DNA from: Tubiluchus corallicola
Lineage: Eukaryota; Priapulida; Priapulimorpha; Priapulimorphida; Tubiluchidae
Length of the DNA: 64,000 nucleotides
Assembly (NCBI GenBank): GCA_030141605.1
Contig: JAQGDQ010000014.1
Location: 60,001-124,000 of the forward strand
Direction: 5' to 3'
Position numbers and translations under genes: made by a program. Of this stretch, positions 62,682 through 64,000 are shown in pieces. Position 1 is the first letter of the stretch. Each line of letters starts with the position of its first letter. The notes beneath the pieces are model-generated. The model was not told where the DNA came from. It was given only the letters and a program-made list of their open reading frames with translations, and ran no database searches.

Positions 62682-64000
62682 ATGAAAAAGCGTGAGAAAG
62701 AAATGACACAAATATCGAGCAGTACTGTTAGCTCAGACGTTCGACAGAAAAGCCAGCAAGTAAAGGTAACCCCGTGCCAAAAGAGCAGCTCATCAGAAAA
62801 ATTACATCATCGCCAAAGACTTACAGCGCTCGGAGATTGTAGCAGGTATCAGGAACCCCATCAAAGCAGGTGTGGCGAAATCAAGGAAGGTGTAATATGC
62901 TTGCCTGCTATAAGATACGAAATGTGCATTGCAGTACAAGATTATCAAGGACAACTTGACGATGAGTTGACCTATCATAAGCATGATAAAATAGCAATCG
63001 TTCACAAACAATTATATATTCCAGGTATACCAAGAGGAAATTATGAAACAGTCACAGAACCTAGAAATAAATTTTGGTGGAAAGCCATTCACTTACCAAC
63101 AGATACCTTTGGCTACGTGTACAAACCATACTTAACTGACGCAGGGGTTACAAAGAGACCATGGCTCTTTGAGAAATGCGGAAAAAAACAAATGGAGCTG
63201 TGGCTTCAGCAAAACGGGATTCCAGGGACATTTTGCGTACATGAAGACGAAGCAGATTTAGCAGGACCATTTAGAGGCTGTCCCAAATGGATTCTTTCTT
63301 TGCTGAGCAATGGTGCAGAAAATACAGACAGTATGTTGCGACCTGTACATCATTATGAAATTTATCTATCTCAAAAGAGAACTTACTGCCTGGAAGAAAG
63401 TCATTACCAGTTCAGCAGCCTTGACGAGCTTGTGCAGTACTTCAGCACTCACGAAAACCTTTCTCATAAACTGGTGAACACACTGATCTCGAAACATTCG
63501 CCTACCTACTTTGAAACAAGGTTTCCCATTAGAATTGACAATAAGCTGCTAACAGTTACCAGCTCATACATTGATGGTGGATTTGGGTACGTGCAAGCGG
63601 GTGGCACAGAAATAAAATGCAAGATCAAGTACTATAGATCAAAAAGCAGCGCCGCAAGTGTGTATGCTCAAATAGCCATGATACGACAAGATACATGCTA
63701 TCATAAAAATCTCTTGCAACTTTACTGCATGTCAACAATCGACTGTGTTACCTGTCTCATTATGGAGTATGCTGCATTGGGAAACTTACAGAAATATTTA
63801 GATACCGCTTCACATATAAATTTATTCCAACTAGTTTGGTTTTCCACACAAGTCGCAAGTGGAATGTCGTTTCTTGAGGACAAATGTATACCACACAAAG
63901 CTCTGTGCACAATGAATGTGTTGTTAACCGAAGATTTAACAGTTAAAATCTCCAATTACGCCAACTTTAGTCATCATGCTCCTTCTGTCCATGACAATTT
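62682..64000 (+). CDS. SH3-SH2-tyrosine pseudokinase of Src type, intronless, runs off the window
   Basis: One open frame of at least 439 codons runs from ATG 62682 (in-frame stop at 62619) to the window end. Residues 1-83 are Ser/Lys/Gln-rich. Residues 84-151 are SH3-like (AVQDYQGQLDDEL, FWWKAIHLPTDTFGYV). Residues 161-273 are SH2-like (PWLFEKCGKKQMELWLQQ, GTFCVHEDE). From about 290 it is a kinase fold: DGGFGYV glycine loop, CKIK lysine 316, HKNLLQLY, IMEYAALGNLQKYL. Key residues are lost: the SH2 phosphotyrosine-binding Arg is His187, HRD is HKA (405-407), DFG is NYA (425-427); the catalytic-loop Asn412 is kept. It therefore should lack normal catalysis and phosphotyrosine binding. The lack of introns over more than 1.3 kb in an intron-rich locus suggests a retrocopy, either decaying or retained as a pseudokinase scaffold. 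It is antisense to, and apparently inside, dlg. Confidence 0.85.
   Translation, partial: MKKREKEMTQISSSTVSSDVRQKSQQVKVTPCQKSSSSEKLHHRQRLTALGDCSRYQEPHQSRCGEIKEGVICLPAIRYEMCIAVQDYQGQLDDELTYHKHDKIAIVHKQLYIPGIPRGNYETVTEPRNKFWWKAIHLPTDTFGYVYKPYLTDAGVTKRPWLFEKCGKKQMELWLQQNGIPGTFCVHEDEADLAGPFRGCPKWILSLLSNGAENTDSMLRPVHHYEIYLSQKRTYCLEESHYQFSSLDELVQYFSTHENLSHKLVNTLISKHSPTYFETRFPIRIDNKLLTVTSSYIDGGFGYVQAGGTEIKCKIKYYRSKSSAASVYAQIAMIRQDTCYHKNLLQLYCMSTIDCVTCLIMEYAALGNLQKYLDTASHINLFQLVWFSTQVASGMSFLEDKCIPHKALCTMNVLLTEDLTVKISNYANFSHHAPSVHDN

Noticed and set aside
62802-63955. Minus-strand open stretches
   Set aside because: Antisense shadows of the pseudokinase frame.
1-64000. CRISPR arrays, operons, bacterial insertion sequences, intact tRNA or rRNA genes
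   Set aside because: None seen; direct repeats present are microsatellites or eukaryotic-type elements.

Overview
The window is AT-rich, intron-dominated nuclear DNA from a metazoan, probably an invertebrate (species not resolved). The evidence is GT-AG spliced exons, introns of up to about 24 kb, abundant microsatellites and MITE-like or fold-back repeats, and two animal signalling genes. There are no operons, no CRISPR arrays and no bacterial genes.

The minus strand is occupied almost end to end by one gene: a Discs-large (DLG, MAGUK) homologue. I could place 17 exons with matching reading phases, from the second half of the L27 domain (60374-60501) down to 806. In transcript order they are: L27 second half; a polyproline exon at 37.5 kb; two tiny linker exons; the EYEEI-type exon before PDZ1; PDZ1 (three exons); PDZ2 (two exons and the last base of a third); then a long proline-rich hinge built from seven exons, all in phase 1-1. 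The first half of L27 lies beyond 64000, and PDZ3, SH3 and guanylate kinase-like domains must lie to the left of base 1. The two biggest introns (13605-37498 and 37703-60373) hold most of the window.

The 24-kb intron contains up to three candidate alternative first exons on the same strand. The best is at 23444-23623: 60 codons, a CCVCC cysteine cluster, a TATA box about 190 bases upstream, and a donor in the phase needed to join the next DLG exon. This resembles the alternative, palmitoylated N-termini of vertebrate DLG2 and DLG4.

On the plus strand at the right edge (62682 to beyond 64000), an uninterrupted frame encodes an SH3-SH2-tyrosine kinase protein of Src type. The SH2 arginine, the HRD aspartate and the DFG motif are all replaced, so it is a pseudokinase or a decaying retrocopy, apparently nested within the DLG locus. 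A second plus-strand relic at 48.1-48.8 kb looks like two exons of an immunoglobulin-domain gene, with a frameshift.

The rest is intron: a MITE-like family (2.5 and 44.6 kb), a 1.87-kb inverted-repeat element (45.4-47.3 kb), a perfect 76-bp palindrome (18.2 kb), a 66-bp TIR-bounded tandem pair (17.8 kb), paired 216-bp repeats (10.5 and 12.4 kb), LINE-like tails, a tRNA-like sequence, and many simple repeats.
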